Shown: positions 45,475 through 56,018 of the stretch, in pieces
Numbering within the stretch: position 1 is the first letter of the stretch
Layout of the letters: every line of letters begins with the position of its first letter
From: Rhodospirillales bacterium
Lineage (GTDB): Bacteria; Pseudomonadota; Alphaproteobacteria; Rhodospirillales; Shumkoniaceae
Length of the DNA stretch: 64,000 nucleotides
Reading direction: 5' to 3'
Assembly (NCBI GenBank): GCA_014859895.1
Contig: JACZKS010000029.1
Coordinates: 31,359-95,358 of the forward strand
The notes under the pieces: model-generated
Told to the model about the DNA's origin: nothing
The model's database searches: none
What the model saw: the letters and a program-made list of their open reading frames with translations, nothing else
Position numbers and translations under genes: made by a program

Positions 45475-46328
45475 GGCGCCGCCTCCAACGCCTGGGCCGC
45501 GCGCCGCCTGGCCGCCAGCATGCCGTGCTTGGGGGCGAACGCGAAGGCGGCGAGGAACAGCAGGGTCTGCAGAACGATGATGATGCCGCCCGTGGCGCCG
45601 TCGAGATAATAGCTGGCATAGGCGCCGACGAGGCAGGTGATCGAGCCGATCGCCACGCTCAAGGCCAGCAGGCGCGGGAAGCGGTCGGTCAGCAGATAGG
45701 CGGTGGCGCCCGGCGTCACGACCAGGGCGATGACCAGGAAGGCGCCGACGGTTTGCAGCGCGGCGACCGTGCAGGCCGACAGCAGGGTAAAGAAGACGAT
45801 CTTCAACAGGGTCGGGTTCAGCCCGATCGAACGCGCGTGGCTTTCGTCGAAGAAGGTCACCATCAGGTCCTTCCATTTGGCCAGCAGGACGGCAAGCGAC
45901 ACGAACCCGATGACCGCCAGTTGCAGGGTGTCGCCCGGCGTGATGGCGAGAACGTTGCCGAGAACGATCGTCCGGATGTCGACCGACGCCGGCGACAGCG
46001 AAATCATGAACAGGCCGAGGCCGAAGAAGGACGTGAAGATCAGGCCGATGATGGCGTCTTCCTTCAGCCGCGTGCGCTGGTTGAGAAACAGCATGGCGGC
46101 CGCGGCGAGGCCGCCGGAAACGAAGGCGCCCAGCGAGAAGGGCAGGCCCAGCATGTAGGCCCCGGCGACGCCGGGCACGATGGCATGGGAAAGCGCGTCG
46201 CCGATCAGCGACCAGCCCTTCAGCATCAGATAGGCCGACAGGAAAGCGCAGACGCCGCCGACCAGGGCGCTGACCCACATGGCGTTCAGCATATAGCCGT
46301 AGGCGAAGGGTTCGAGGAGAAGGTCCAT
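45471..46328 (-). CDS. Metal ABC transporter permease (SitC-like)
   Basis: LMLKGWSLIGDALSHAIVPGVAGAYMLGLPFSLGAFVSGGLAA: ABC-3 family; overlaps its neighbours by a few nt. Confidence 0.88.
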   Translation of the reverse strand: MDLLLEPFAYGYMLNAMWVSALVGGVCAFLSAYLMLKGWSLIGDALSHAIVPGVAGAYMLGLPFSLGAFVSGGLAAAAMLFLNQRTRLKEDAIIGLIFTSFFGLGLFMISLSPASVDIRTIVLGNVLAITPGDTLQLAVIGFVSLAVLLAKWKDLMVTFFDESHARSIGLNPTLLKIVFFTLLSACTVAALQTVGAFLVIALVVTPGATAYLLTDRFPRLLALSVAIGSITCLVGAYASYYLDGATGGIIIVLQTLLFLAAFAFAPKHGMLAARRRAAQALEAAP

Positions 46329-47236
46329 CAGGCCGCCTCCCCGGCTTTTCCGTTCGGCCCGGCGGGCGATTTGTCGCCGTAGAGGACGAACGGCCGCTCG
46401 TCGTCGGTGATGATGCTGACCGGGCCCGGCTTGCCGGCGCGGCCGTTGAAATCGAGCTGACGCAGGGCCCCGCCGAAGGTCCTTTCGAGGTTGGCCTGGG
46501 TGAACGTGGTGGACGTCGGGCCGTAGGCGAGGACGGTGCCGTTGACCAGGACCGTCTGGTCGCAGAATTCCGGGATACTGCCGAGGTCGTGGGTGGAAAC
46601 CAGCATGACCCGGCCCTCGTCGCGAAGCACGCGGAGCAGCCCGATGATGGCGTCCTCGGTCTTCATGTCGACGCCGGTGAAGGGCTCGTCGAGCAGGATG
46701 ACGCGGCTTTCCTGGGCCAGCGCGCGGGCCAGGAAGACCCGCTTTCGCTGGCCGCCGGAAAGCTCGCCGATCTGGCGTTGGCGGAAGTCCGCCATGCCGA
46801 CCCGTTCGAGGGCGGCCGCCACGGCCTCGCGGTCGCGCCGCTTGGCGATGCGTAGCATGTTCATGTGGCCGTAGCGGCCCATCATGACGACGTCCTCGAC
46901 GAGGACCGGGAAGTTCCAATCGACGTCCTCGCTTTGCGGAACATAGGCGACGAGGTTCTTTCGCAGCGCCAGCTCGACCGGGTACCCGAGGATCGAAATG
47001 ACCCCCTTGGAGGGGCGCAGGAAGCCCATGATCGCCTTGAAAAGGGTTGATTTGCCGCTGCCGTTGACGCCGACCAGCGCCGAGATCGTGTGGGTCGGGA
47101 TCTTGAACGTCGCGTCGCGCAGGGCCGTGTGGCCGTTGCGGTAGGTCACCGTGGCGTCGGTGACCGACAGGCCCGGGCCGGACCCGGATGCGGATGCCGC
47201 GACGAAAGTTTCCGGGGAATGCATGTCCATGTCCAT
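46328..47236 (-). CDS. Manganese/iron ABC transporter ATP-binding protein (SitB-like)
   Basis: [54 protein letters not shown]. Confidence 0.9.
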   Translation of the reverse strand: MDMDMHSPETFVAASASGSGPGLSVTDATVTYRNGHTALRDATFKIPTHTISALVGVNGSGKSTLFKAIMGFLRPSKGVISILGYPVELALRKNLVAYVPQSEDVDWNFPVLVEDVVMMGRYGHMNMLRIAKRRDREAVAAALERVGMADFRQRQIGELSGGQRKRVFLARALAQESRVILLDEPFTGVDMKTEDAIIGLLRVLRDEGRVMLVSTHDLGSIPEFCDQTVLVNGTVLAYGPTSTTFTQANLERTFGGALRQLDFNGRAGKPGPVSIITDDERPFVLYGDKSPAGPNGKAGEAA

Positions 47237-47268
47237 GTCGTGGCCCTTTGCCACCCGTGCCCGGGGGA

Positions 47269-48192
47269 TCATGAGGATTTGGCAAGCAGCTCCTTGGCGA
47301 TGGTGCCGACGGTCACCTTGAGCAGATCGATATAGGTCGGAACCTCGCCGCCGGCCTCGCTCAGGGAGTCGACGAAGAGGACACCGCCGTACCTGGCGCC
47401 AGTTTCGCGCGCCACCTGTTGGGCCGGCTTGGCCGAAATGGTGCTTTCGCTGAAGACGACCGTGATGCCGTTCTTGCGCATCGCGTCGATGACCTTGCGG
47501 ACCTGCTGCGGCGTGCCCTGCTGGTCGGCGTTGATCGGCCACAGATAGAGTTCCTTCAAGTCGAAGTCGCGCGCCAGGTAGCTGAAGGCGCCCTCGCTCG
47601 ACACCAGCCAGCGCCTTTCTTCGGGGATCGCCGCCAACTCGGCGCGCAGCGGCGCGATCGTCGCGGTGATCTTGGCCTTGTAGGCCTCGGCATTGGCGCG
47701 GTAGGTCGCCGCGTTGTCCGGATCGTGCTTGGCGAAGGCGTCGCGGATGTTGTCGACATAGGTCAGGGCCGCCTTGGGGGACATCCAGGCATGCGGGTTG
47801 GGCTTGCCGCTATAGGGACCCTCGGCGATGCCCATGGGCTCGACGCCTTGCGACACCACCACGCTCGGGACGTCCTTCAGGTGCTGGAAGAACTTCTCGA
47901 ACCACAGTTCCAGATTGAGCCCGTTCCACAGGATGAGCCGGGCGCCCTGGGCCTTTACGATATCGCCCGGCGTCGGCGAGTAGTTGTGGATTTCGGCCCC
48001 GGGCCTGGTGATCGATTCGACGACCGCCGCGTCACCCGCCACGTTCTTCGCCATGTCGGCGATGACCGTGAAGGTGGTGACGGCCTTGAATTTCTCCGCC
48101 GCCATGGCGCTGCCGGCCGCCAGGCCGAACGCCGACACGCCGACGAAGGCGGCAACGGCGGCAACAACGACGCGTTTTGCGAGCCCCTTCAC
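47269..48192 (-). CDS. Metal ABC transporter substrate-binding protein (SitA-like)
   Basis: [45 protein letters not shown]...[18 protein letters not shown]: cluster A-I metal SBP. Confidence 0.9.
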   Translation of the reverse strand: MKGLAKRVVVAAVAAFVGVSAFGLAAGSAMAAEKFKAVTTFTVIADMAKNVAGDAAVVESITRPGAEIHNYSPTPGDIVKAQGARLILWNGLNLELWFEKFFQHLKDVPSVVVSQGVEPMGIAEGPYSGKPNPHAWMSPKAALTYVDNIRDAFAKHDPDNAATYRANAEAYKAKITATIAPLRAELAAIPEERRWLVSSEGAFSYLARDFDLKELYLWPINADQQGTPQQVRKVIDAMRKNGITVVFSESTISAKPAQQVARETGARYGGVLFVDSLSEAGGEVPTYIDLLKVTVGTIAKELLAKSS

Positions 48193-48230
48193 CTTGTTCC
48201 CCTTCCTTTCTCGTTCCCGATAACGCCATA

Positions 48231-48255
48231 ATTGAGATTGAGACGCATTCTCAAT
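48231..48255. promoter_or_regulatory. Candidate Fur/Mur-type metal-regulator box upstream of sitABCD
   Basis: ATTGAGA-cgcat-TCTCAAT perfect 7-bp inverted repeat (48237-48255), preceded by another attgag half-site. Confidence 0.5.
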
Positions 48256-48458
48256 TCAATCAATATAAGCCATGGCTAACTTTTTGACAAGAGGAAGGGT
48301 GTCCTAGGCATGCGTCCGTTGAAATAGCGGCCTGAGAGCTGGCAATCCTCCCTTGTTCCCGGGCGGAATCATCTATTTCACATAGCCTGGGGGGGGGTGA
48401 TCAGCAGCCAATGTGTGGGCGATTTGGCAGAGTGTCCAATCCGCCTTACATTGGAGAC

Positions 48459-49130
48459 ATGGTTATCGTGAGACTGCGGCTGTCATCGCTCGTCATCGTG
48501 TCCATGGTGCTTAGCACCTTGTTGGCTGTCGTGCCAATGGGGTCGGCCCACGCCCATCCCCACGCCTGGATCGACGTGAGCGTACAGATCCTCTTCAACG
48601 GCGCTGGCAAGGCGACCGGCCTGCGCGAGCGATGGGTGTTCGACGAGTACTACACGGCCTACGCGGTGGGGGGGCTCGGGAAAAACAGCGACACGAAGGC
48701 GGTGCAGAGCAAGATCGATGCGATACTCCACGACAATATGAAGAACCTGGAGGAGTACGCCTATTTCACCGAAGTCGAGCACAAGGGGAAGGGTGTCGAC
48801 TTCGCGCCGATAACGGAGATGTCCTCGACGCTGTTGGGGGGCCGCCTCGAAATGACGTTCGTCGTCCCCTTCAAGGCGGATCTCGATCTCAGCGACTCGC
48901 CGCTCACCTACTCGATCTTCGATCCCACCTACTACATCGAGATGCTTCACGCCGACTCCCCGGAGGCGATCCGCCTCCAGGCCTCCCCAGCCGGCTGTAC
49001 GTACCGCCTGATCAAGCCCAATCCCACCTTCGAAGCGGTCGGCCTCGCCGCCGCCCTGGACCGCACGCAAACGGCCAGCGACGGCCTGGGCGCCATTTTC
49101 GCGGAACGGGTCGACGTGCAATGCCCATGA
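48459..49130 (+). CDS. DUF1007 family periplasmic protein
   Basis: AHAHPHAWIDVSVQILFNGAGKATGLRERWVFDEYYTAYAVGGL; typical DUF1007, paired with NicO downstream. Confidence 0.82.
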   Translation: MVIVRLRLSSLVIVSMVLSTLLAVVPMGSAHAHPHAWIDVSVQILFNGAGKATGLRERWVFDEYYTAYAVGGLGKNSDTKAVQSKIDAILHDNMKNLEEYAYFTEVEHKGKGVDFAPITEMSSTLLGGRLEMTFVVPFKADLDLSDSPLTYSIFDPTYYIEMLHADSPEAIRLQASPAGCTYRLIKPNPTFEAVGLAAALDRTQTASDGLGAIFAERVDVQCP

Positions 49131-50200
49131 GACCTTGGGCGCCATTCGTCTTCTGCCTGTTGGCGGGAGTTCTGCTGGCGGGCCATGCCGACTTCGCCCA
49201 GGCGGCCACCCAGGTGATCGGTTCCGTCGGGGTCGCGGAAGCGGCTATGCCATCCCCGGAGGCATTCACCTTCGGCCGTCTGATCACGTGGATCGTCGAG
49301 CAACAGCGGGCCTTTCACCGAGAGCTGACTCTAGGCCTTCGAAGCCTTACCGCCGGCGGGGGCGCCGAGGCCGGATGGGGACTGATCCTGGCGAGCTTCC
49401 TGTACGGCATCTTTCATGCGGCCGGCCCCGGGCATGGAAAAGCCATCCTCGCGGCCTATCTGCTGACCCACAAGGAGCGCGCGGCGAAGGGAGCGAGGCT
49501 CGCGGCGGCCGCCGCGTTTTGCCAGGGCCTCACCGCCATCGTGCTCGTCTACGGGCTGATCGGGCTGGCGGGCTGGCTACCCAGGGAAACATCGACCGCC
49601 ACCGCATGGTCTGAACGTCTCAGCTACGCCCTCGTTTTTCTTGTCGGCGCCATTCTGGCTGCCCGGGCGGCCGCAGGCTTGGCATCGGAACTCAAGCCAA
49701 GCCCGGTTCCGCACCTCCGGCCACAGGCCGCAACCGCGACCTCGCCGCATATCACTGGACGGAACCACGGCCATCACGACGCCAAACACCATGGGTGCGA
49801 GCACGATTTCGGTTGCGGGCATGCGCACGGCCCGTCGCCGGCGCAGATCGAGCGCGCGAAAGATATCCGCACCACTCTCGGGCTCATCTTCTCGATCGGC
49901 CTTCGCCCGTGTAGCGGGGCGGTTCTCGTGTTGGCATTCGCCTACGCCGTAAACCTGGCATGGGCCGGCGTCGCTGCCGTAGCCGCGATGTCGGCCGGTA
50001 CGGCGCTGGCGATCGCGAGCCTGGCTTTTCTTGCCGTGAATGTGAGGCGCTGGGCCGCCTCGATAGCCGGCGGGGGGCGAAGTCGTTATCGCGCCGTTGC
50101 CGGCGTCATCGCTCTCGCGGGCGGTGTTCTGGTGATGGCCATCGGGATCTCGCTGATAACGGCCTCGTTCGCACCGTCGCATCCGTTGGGACTGTCATAA
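49121..50200 (+). CDS. Nickel/cobalt transporter, NicO/RcnA-like
   Basis: FLYGIFHAAGPGHGKAILAAYLLTHKERAAKGARLA; His-rich loop HHDAKHHGCEHDFGCGHAHG; GLRPCSGAVLVLAFA. Confidence 0.88.
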   Translation: MPMRPWAPFVFCLLAGVLLAGHADFAQAATQVIGSVGVAEAAMPSPEAFTFGRLITWIVEQQRAFHRELTLGLRSLTAGGGAEAGWGLILASFLYGIFHAAGPGHGKAILAAYLLTHKERAAKGARLAAAAAFCQGLTAIVLVYGLIGLAGWLPRETSTATAWSERLSYALVFLVGAILAARAAAGLASELKPSPVPHLRPQAATATSPHITGRNHGHHDAKHHGCEHDFGCGHAHGPSPAQIERAKDIRTTLGLIFSIGLRPCSGAVLVLAFAYAVNLAWAGVAAVAAMSAGTALAIASLAFLAVNVRRWAASIAGGGRSRYRAVAGVIALAGGVLVMAIGISLITASFAPSHPLGLS

Positions 50201-50362
50201 TCGTTCCTGGCGGGGCGCATTTTGTCGCTTGCCGTCGTCACGTACTGCGGTTGAATCCGATGCTCTCGAAAGCCAAGCCGGGAAACCCGCCCGTGAATCT
50301 TATGAGCAATGGCACGGACGGGCCGGTCTGCCGGATGAGGCCAGAATTCCACCACGGCATCG

Positions 50363-50785
50363 TCAGCAATGTCGGGGGGCCTCCGACGGCAGAAACCGTG
50401 CAACGATGTCACGGGCCAGCCGAACCGGCTTCTTCGTGACCGCGTCCAAGCAGCACCAGCAGCTTTCAACTTCCGCCAGAATGTCATCGCCACGATTGAT
50501 CATCGTCTTGTAGAAGGCCCGGGCGCCGAGCAATTTTTCCAGCACGACTTTGACTATGACATGGTCGTGAAGAAACGCGGGGTGCCGATAGCAAATCTCG
50601 TGCTTCAAAGCGACCCAAAGGTGCGCCGCGACGACCTCCTTGGGGACGAGGCGATGCCAGTGGCGCAGTACCGCCACCTGAACCCACTTCAGGTAGACGG
50701 CATTGTTTACGTGGCCCATTTCGTCAATGTCGTCCGCAGCGACATCGACGCCGTATTCGTAGGTTTGAGCGGCTTCCTGGGGCAT
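50363..50785 (-). CDS. Acyl-CoA thioesterase (4HBT/YbgC-like hotdog)
   Basis: VAADDIDEMGHVNNAVYLKWVQVAVLRHW: hotdog active-site motif. Confidence 0.85.
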   Translation of the reverse strand: MPQEAAQTYEYGVDVAADDIDEMGHVNNAVYLKWVQVAVLRHWHRLVPKEVVAAHLWVALKHEICYRHPAFLHDHVIVKVVLEKLLGARAFYKTMINRGDDILAEVESCWCCLDAVTKKPVRLARDIVARFLPSEAPRHC

Positions 50786-50824
50786 GGCTTGCTCCTCGAA
50801 GGAAAAGCCAATATATTGGCAGTG

Positions 50825-51493
50825 ATGACAATAAGCCATCTTAAGGCCCTTGTTAAGGCTCCGCGTCGACGCCGCCCGCCGGTCGAGATGCGGGCCCACG
50901 TAATCCAGGCAGCCCGTGAATTGCTACAGGCCGAGGGCCCGCAGGCGATCACGCTGAAAGCGGTCGCAGTACGAGCGGGTGTGACCCACGGCAACGTGAC
51001 CTACCACTTCGGGACGGTGGATGCGCTTCATTCGGCGCTGATTACTTCCGTCATCGAGGATATCACATCAGCCACGACCGCCGCTGTGGCCCATCTGCGG
51101 CAAGGAGAAATGAGCACGCGCGACGTTGTCGACGTGGTGTTCGAAGCTTTTGACGTCGGCGGCGCCGGCCGGCTCGCCGCCTGGCTGGCGGCAACCGGCG
51201 CTGACGATCGCCTGGCACCGCTATACGCAATCATCGCCGATCTCGTCGGCGAGCTGGCGAAAGGCGATGCCGGCCGGCAGGCTGGCGGGACGAGTGCCAT
51301 CGGGTTGATGATGGCAACGGTCGTATTCTCCGCCTTGGGAGAATCACTGATTGGAACCGGCCTGGAAGCGGCGCTCGGCCTTGAGCGGGGCTCCGCGCGC
51401 CAATTTACCGCAGACGGGCTGACCAAACTGAGGGAGAGCCGTGCCGAGGTGATGAGCCAAGCGGGCTATCCGCACCGCTTTACCCAGCTTTGA
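50825..51493 (+). CDS. TetR-family transcriptional regulator
   Basis: RAHVIQAARELLQAEGPQAITLKAVAVRAGVTHGNVTYHFGTVDAL. Confidence 0.88.
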   Translation: MTISHLKALVKAPRRRRPPVEMRAHVIQAARELLQAEGPQAITLKAVAVRAGVTHGNVTYHFGTVDALHSALITSVIEDITSATTAAVAHLRQGEMSTRDVVDVVFEAFDVGGAGRLAAWLAATGADDRLAPLYAIIADLVGELAKGDAGRQAGGTSAIGLMMATVVFSALGESLIGTGLEAALGLERGSARQFTADGLTKLRESRAEVMSQAGYPHRFTQL

Positions 51494-51592
51494 AGCGGTC
51501 ATGGTCAATCGATATCCAAAGCTGCCGGCACAGCATCAACGGTTGTCGTATATCTTGTCGACGATGGCCAACAAGGCCACGTCCCTTACTCT

Positions 51593-52705
51593 TTACTCCC
51601 AGCTCAGCGCCCCGCCATTCTGGTATTCGATGACGCGGGTTTCGAAGAAGTTCTTCTCCTTCTTCAGGTCCATCGTTTCCGACATCCACGGGAAGGGATT
51701 GGCGGTTTCCGGGAAGACCGCGGCGAGTCCGAGCTGGGCGCAGCGGCGATTGGCGATGAAACGCATGTACTGCTCGCACAGCGCCGCATTCAGGCCGAGC
51801 AGGCCGCGCGGCATGGTGTCCCTGCCGTAAGCGGCCTCGAGTTCGGCGCCGCCCTTCAGCATCCGGCGCACCTCGTCCTGAAACGCGTCCGTCCACAGAT
51901 GGGGATTCTCGGCCTTGATCTGGTTGACGACGTCGATTCCGAAATTCAGGTGAATGCTCTCGTCGCGCAGGATGTATTGGTACTGCTCGGCGATGCCGAC
52001 CATCTTGTTGCGCCGGCCGAGGGAGAGGATCTGCGCGAAGCCGGTATAGAACCACATGCCTTCGAAGACGACGTAGAAGGCGATGAGGTCGCGCAGGAAG
52101 GCCTGGTCGGCCTGCGGCGTGCCGGTCCGGAAATCCGGCGCATCGAGGGTGCGGGTGTGGTCCAGCGCCCAGGCCGCCTTGTCGGTGATCGACGGCACCT
52201 CGCGGTACATGTTGAACAACTCGCCCTCGTCGAGGCCGAGGCTTTCCACGATGTACTGGAAGGTATGGGTGTGCACCGCCTCTTCGAAGGCCTGGCGCAA
52301 CAGGTATTGCCGGCATTCCGGGTTGGTCAGGTGGCGGTAGATCGCCAGCACGATATTGTTGGCGACCAGGGATTCGGAGGCCGCGAAGAACCCGAGATTG
52401 CGCTTGACCATCCGCCGCTCGTCTTCGGTCAGGCCGTCTTTCGATTTCCAGAGCGCGATGTCGGCCTGCATCGAGACCTCCGTCGGCATCCAGTGGTTGT
52501 TGCAGGCGGCCAGGTACTTTTCCCACGCCCAGCCGTATTTGAGGGGCAGGAGTTGATTGACGTCGGCGCGGGCGTTGATCATCGCTTTGTCGTCGACCGA
52601 AACGCGGGCGGCGCCGCGGGCGATCTCGCCGAGGCCGGTCGCATCGGCCACAGGCGAAGGATGGGCGGGGGCGGCGGGCGCCCGGGGTTGCGACCAATCG
52701 AGCAT
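51593..52705 (-). CDS. nrdB: Ribonucleoside-diphosphate reductase beta subunit (class I)
   Basis: [69 protein letters not shown]. Confidence 0.94.
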   Translation of the reverse strand: MLDWSQPRAPAAPAHPSPVADATGLGEIARGAARVSVDDKAMINARADVNQLLPLKYGWAWEKYLAACNNHWMPTEVSMQADIALWKSKDGLTEDERRMVKRNLGFFAASESLVANNIVLAIYRHLTNPECRQYLLRQAFEEAVHTHTFQYIVESLGLDEGELFNMYREVPSITDKAAWALDHTRTLDAPDFRTGTPQADQAFLRDLIAFYVVFEGMWFYTGFAQILSLGRRNKMVGIAEQYQYILRDESIHLNFGIDVVNQIKAENPHLWTDAFQDEVRRMLKGGAELEAAYGRDTMPRGLLGLNAALCEQYMRFIANRRCAQLGLAAVFPETANPFPWMSETMDLKKEKNFFETRVIEYQNGGALSWE

Positions 52706-52731
52706 GGTGTCGTCTCCGTTTTCCGAGCCGC

Positions 52732-55596
52732 TCACTGGCAGGCTTCGCAATCAGGGTCGTTGAGAGCGCAGGCCGGGCCATCCGCCGCGGCCGTCGCCGG
52801 AGAAAGGGTAGCGGCGACGGCATTGAGCTTGCCGTCGGTGCCCGTCAGCGTCGATTTCTCGACGTGGCTGGCCGAGCGTGAGCGGAGGTAGTAGGTGGTC
52901 TTGAGCCCCCGTCTCCAGGCGAGCCTGTAGAGGGCGTCCAGCGCCTTGCCGTTGGGGCTGGCGATGTAGAGATTGAGCGACTGGGCCTGGTCGATCCATT
53001 TCTGGCGGCGCGCCGCCGCCTCGATCAGCCATGCGCTGTCGATCTCGAAGGCGGTGGCGTAGAGCGCCTTGAGGTCGTCGGGCACGCGATCGATGGGCCC
53101 CAGGCTGCCGTCGAAATACTTGAGGTCGGAAACCATCACCGCGTCCCACAGGCCGCGTTCCTTGAGGTCGCCGACGAGGGCGGCGTTCACCACCGTGAAG
53201 TCGCCCGACATGTTCGACTTGACGTAGAGGTTCTGGTAGGCGGGCTCGATGGATTGGGAAACCCCGCAGATGTTGGAGATGGTCGCCGTCGGCGCGATGG
53301 CCATGCAGTTGGAATTACGCATGCCGACGGCCATCACCTGCTCGCGGAGCGCCGCCCAGTCCAGCGACGCCGACCGGTCGAGGTCAAGTTCGCCGCGCGC
53401 TTCCGCCAGCAATTCGATGGAATCGACCGGCAGGATGCCCTTCGACCACAGCGAACCCTCGAAGCTGGGATAGCGCCCGCGCTCTTCGGCAAGCTCGACC
53501 GAGGCCGCGATGGCGTAAAAGCTGATGGCCTCCATGCTCTCATCTGCGAAACGGACGGCTTCTTGCGAAGCGTAGGGGATGCCAAGCGTTTGCAGCGCAT
53601 CCTGGAAGCCCATGAGGCCGAGGCCGACCGGGCGATGTTGGAGGTTCGAGCGCCTGGCCTCGGGGATCGTGTAGAAGTTGATGTCGATCACGTTGTCGAG
53701 CATGCGCATGGCGGTCTTCACCGTGCGCGCCAGACGCTCGCCGTCAAGGCCCGCCGCCGTAACGTGGGAGGCCAGATTGACCGAGCCGAGATTGCACACC
53801 GCGACCTCGTCGTCGGACGTGTTGAGCGTGATTTCGGTGCACAGGTTGGAGGAATGCACGACGCCGATATGCCCCTGCGGCGAGCGGATGTTGCAGGGGT
53901 CCTTGAAGGTGACCCACGGGTGCCCCGTCTCGAACAGAAGGGTCAGCATGCGCCGCCAGAGGTCCTGGGCGCGGACGCGCCGGAAGACCTTGACCTCGCC
54001 CCGGTCGGCCCTCGCCTCATGTTCCTCGTAGGCGGCCTTGAAGGCGGGGCCGTAGAGATCGTGCAGATCGGGCACCTCGTCGGGCGAGAACAGCGTCCAG
54101 GCGCCGTCTCCCTCGACGCGTTCCATGAACAGGTCAGGAACCCAGTTGGCCGTGTTCATGTCGTGGGTGCGGCGGCGGTCGTCGCCGGTGTTCTTCCTGA
54201 GGTCGAGGAATTCCTCGATGTCGATGTGCCAGGTCTCCAGATAGGCGCAGACCGCGCCCTTGCGCTTGCCGCCCTGGTTGACGGCGATGGCCGTGTCGTT
54301 GGCCACCTTGAGGAACGGCACCACACCCTGGCTTTGGCCGTTCGTCCCCTTGATGTGGGCGCCGAGCCCCCGCACCCGCGTCCAGTCGTTGCCCAGCCCG
54401 CCGGAATACTTGGCGAGCAGTGCGTTGTCCTTGACCGCCTTGAAAATGCCGGCCAGATCGTCGGCGACGCTGGTCAGGAAGCACGACGAAAGCTGGGGGC
54501 GCGTCGTGCCGGCGTTGAACAGCGTCGGCGTCGAACACATGAAGTCGAACGATGAGAGTAGATCGTAGAACCGGATCGCCCTGTCCTCGCGGCCCCTCTC
54601 GTCAAGCGCGAGGCCCATGGCGACGCGCATGAAAAAGGCCTGCGGCAGCTCGAACCGGGTACCGCGGATTTGCAGGAAATAGCGGTCGTAAAGCGTCTGC
54701 AGGCCGAGATACTGGAACCGCATGTCGCGCTCGGGCTTCAGGGCTGCGGCCAACCTGTCGAGGTCGAAGCGGGCAAGTTCCGGATCGACGAGTTCGGCCG
54801 CGATGCCGGATTTCACGAAGGCCGGGAAATAGTTGCGATAACGCCCGCCCATCTCGGCCTGCGTCGCCTGATCGGCGCGGCCGGCAATGAAGGTGAGCGC
54901 CTCGCGCCTGAGCTTGTCGAGCAGCAGCCGCGCGCTGACGAAGGCGTAATTGGGTTCGGTCTCGACCAGGGTGCGCGCCGCCAGGATCGGTGCCAGTGCC
55001 AGTTCGTCGAGCGTGATGCCGTCAAAGAGGCCGCGCTCCGTCTCGGCCAGGACGGCATCGGCGGATACGCCGTCGAGGTCGGCGCAGGCTTCCTCCACGA
55101 CGAGGCGGAGGCGCGCCATGTCCAGCGGCATCCGCGCGCCGTCGGCGGCGGTGACGGTGAGCGCGGGCGCCTGCCGCGGCCCGGGGCTCGCCTCTTGCGC
55201 CTTGGCGAGCCGCTCGCGGGCGCGCTCCTCGCGATAGAGCACGTAGGCGCGGGCGACCTTGTGGTGGCCGCCGCGCATCAGGGCGAGCTCCACCCGGTCC
55301 TGGATGTCTTCGATGTGGAATGCACGTCCGGATTCCGCCCGGCGGACCAAGCCGGAGACCACCTCGCCGACGAGCGTCTCGACGGTTTCGTGGACCCGCC
55401 GGGAAGCGGTCGATCCGGTCCCTTCGACGGCAAGGAAGGCCTTGGTGATGGCGATGGCGATCTTGGACGGTTCGAAACGCGCCACCGTGCCATTGCGCCG
55501 AATGACCCGGTATTCCGGCTCCGACGGGCATTCCACCGCTTCGGCGGAAAGGGACGAGGTGGCGGTCGGAGAGTTCGCATGAACGGCAAATGACAT
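52732..55596 (-). CDS. nrdA: Ribonucleoside-diphosphate reductase alpha subunit (class I)
   Basis: ATP-cone [79 protein letters not shown]-terminal NDPDCEACQ. Confidence 0.95.
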   Translation of the reverse strand: MSFAVHANSPTATSSLSAEAVECPSEPEYRVIRRNGTVARFEPSKIAIAITKAFLAVEGTGSTASRRVHETVETLVGEVVSGLVRRAESGRAFHIEDIQDRVELALMRGGHHKVARAYVLYREERARERLAKAQEASPGPRQAPALTVTAADGARMPLDMARLRLVVEEACADLDGVSADAVLAETERGLFDGITLDELALAPILAARTLVETEPNYAFVSARLLLDKLRREALTFIAGRADQATQAEMGGRYRNYFPAFVKSGIAAELVDPELARFDLDRLAAALKPERDMRFQYLGLQTLYDRYFLQIRGTRFELPQAFFMRVAMGLALDERGREDRAIRFYDLLSSFDFMCSTPTLFNAGTTRPQLSSCFLTSVADDLAGIFKAVKDNALLAKYSGGLGNDWTRVRGLGAHIKGTNGQSQGVVPFLKVANDTAIAVNQGGKRKGAVCAYLETWHIDIEEFLDLRKNTGDDRRRTHDMNTANWVPDLFMERVEGDGAWTLFSPDEVPDLHDLYGPAFKAAYEEHEARADRGEVKVFRRVRAQDLWRRMLTLLFETGHPWVTFKDPCNIRSPQGHIGVVHSSNLCTEITLNTSDDEVAVCNLGSVNLASHVTAAGLDGERLARTVKTAMRMLDNVIDINFYTIPEARRSNLQHRPVGLGLMGFQDALQTLGIPYASQEAVRFADESMEAISFYAIAASVELAEERGRYPSFEGSLWSKGILPVDSIELLAEARGELDLDRSASLDWAALREQVMAVGMRNSNCMAIAPTATISNICGVSQSIEPAYQNLYVKSNMSGDFTVVNAALVGDLKERGLWDAVMVSDLKYFDGSLGPIDRVPDDLKALYATAFEIDSAWLIEAAARRQKWIDQAQSLNLYIASPNGKALDALYRLAWRRGLKTTYYLRSRSASHVEKSTLTGTDGKLNAVAATLSPATAAADGPACALNDPDCEACQ

Positions 55597-55721
55597 CGGC
55601 AACCCCAATCGTGCTTGGGGGCAAAGGCCGAGCGGACGCTTGTCGTGGGGCGAATGGTGCCAAAGCCATTCCACGCAGGCGACTCACCGGGACACCCCGC
55701 CCGTGGGACGTTCTTACACCT

Positions 55722-55910
55722 GTCGCGGCAGGTCTCCTGGCTCGCGGGTCGTCGCTGCTGTCCGGCCTTCCCAACGCCGGCTCGGCGTCAGTGACCCTGC
55801 TCGACAGCGGCTCGCCGCTCACAGTTGCGGGGGCAGCTCCAGCCTCGGCGCGCTGCCGCGCGCCCCACTGAATTCCCTCTTGGCTCCCGATCCAACTCGG
55901 GAGAACCGCG
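55722..55910 (-). ncRNA. Cobalamin riboswitch upstream of nrdAB
   Basis: Reverse complement contains GGAGCTGCCCCCGCAACTGTGAGCGGCGAG...GGTCACTG...GGGAAGGCCGG...GAGCCAGGAGACCTGCCGCGAC, including the B12 box. Confidence 0.93.
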
Positions 55911-56018
55911 ACATCAATATTTAGTATAATGCTTCTTAAAATCAGTCAATAGATAGTGTTATCGATTTCGACGCCGTTCTCCCCGAGACGGATCTCGGGG
56001 AGAACGCCTTGCCCGGGC

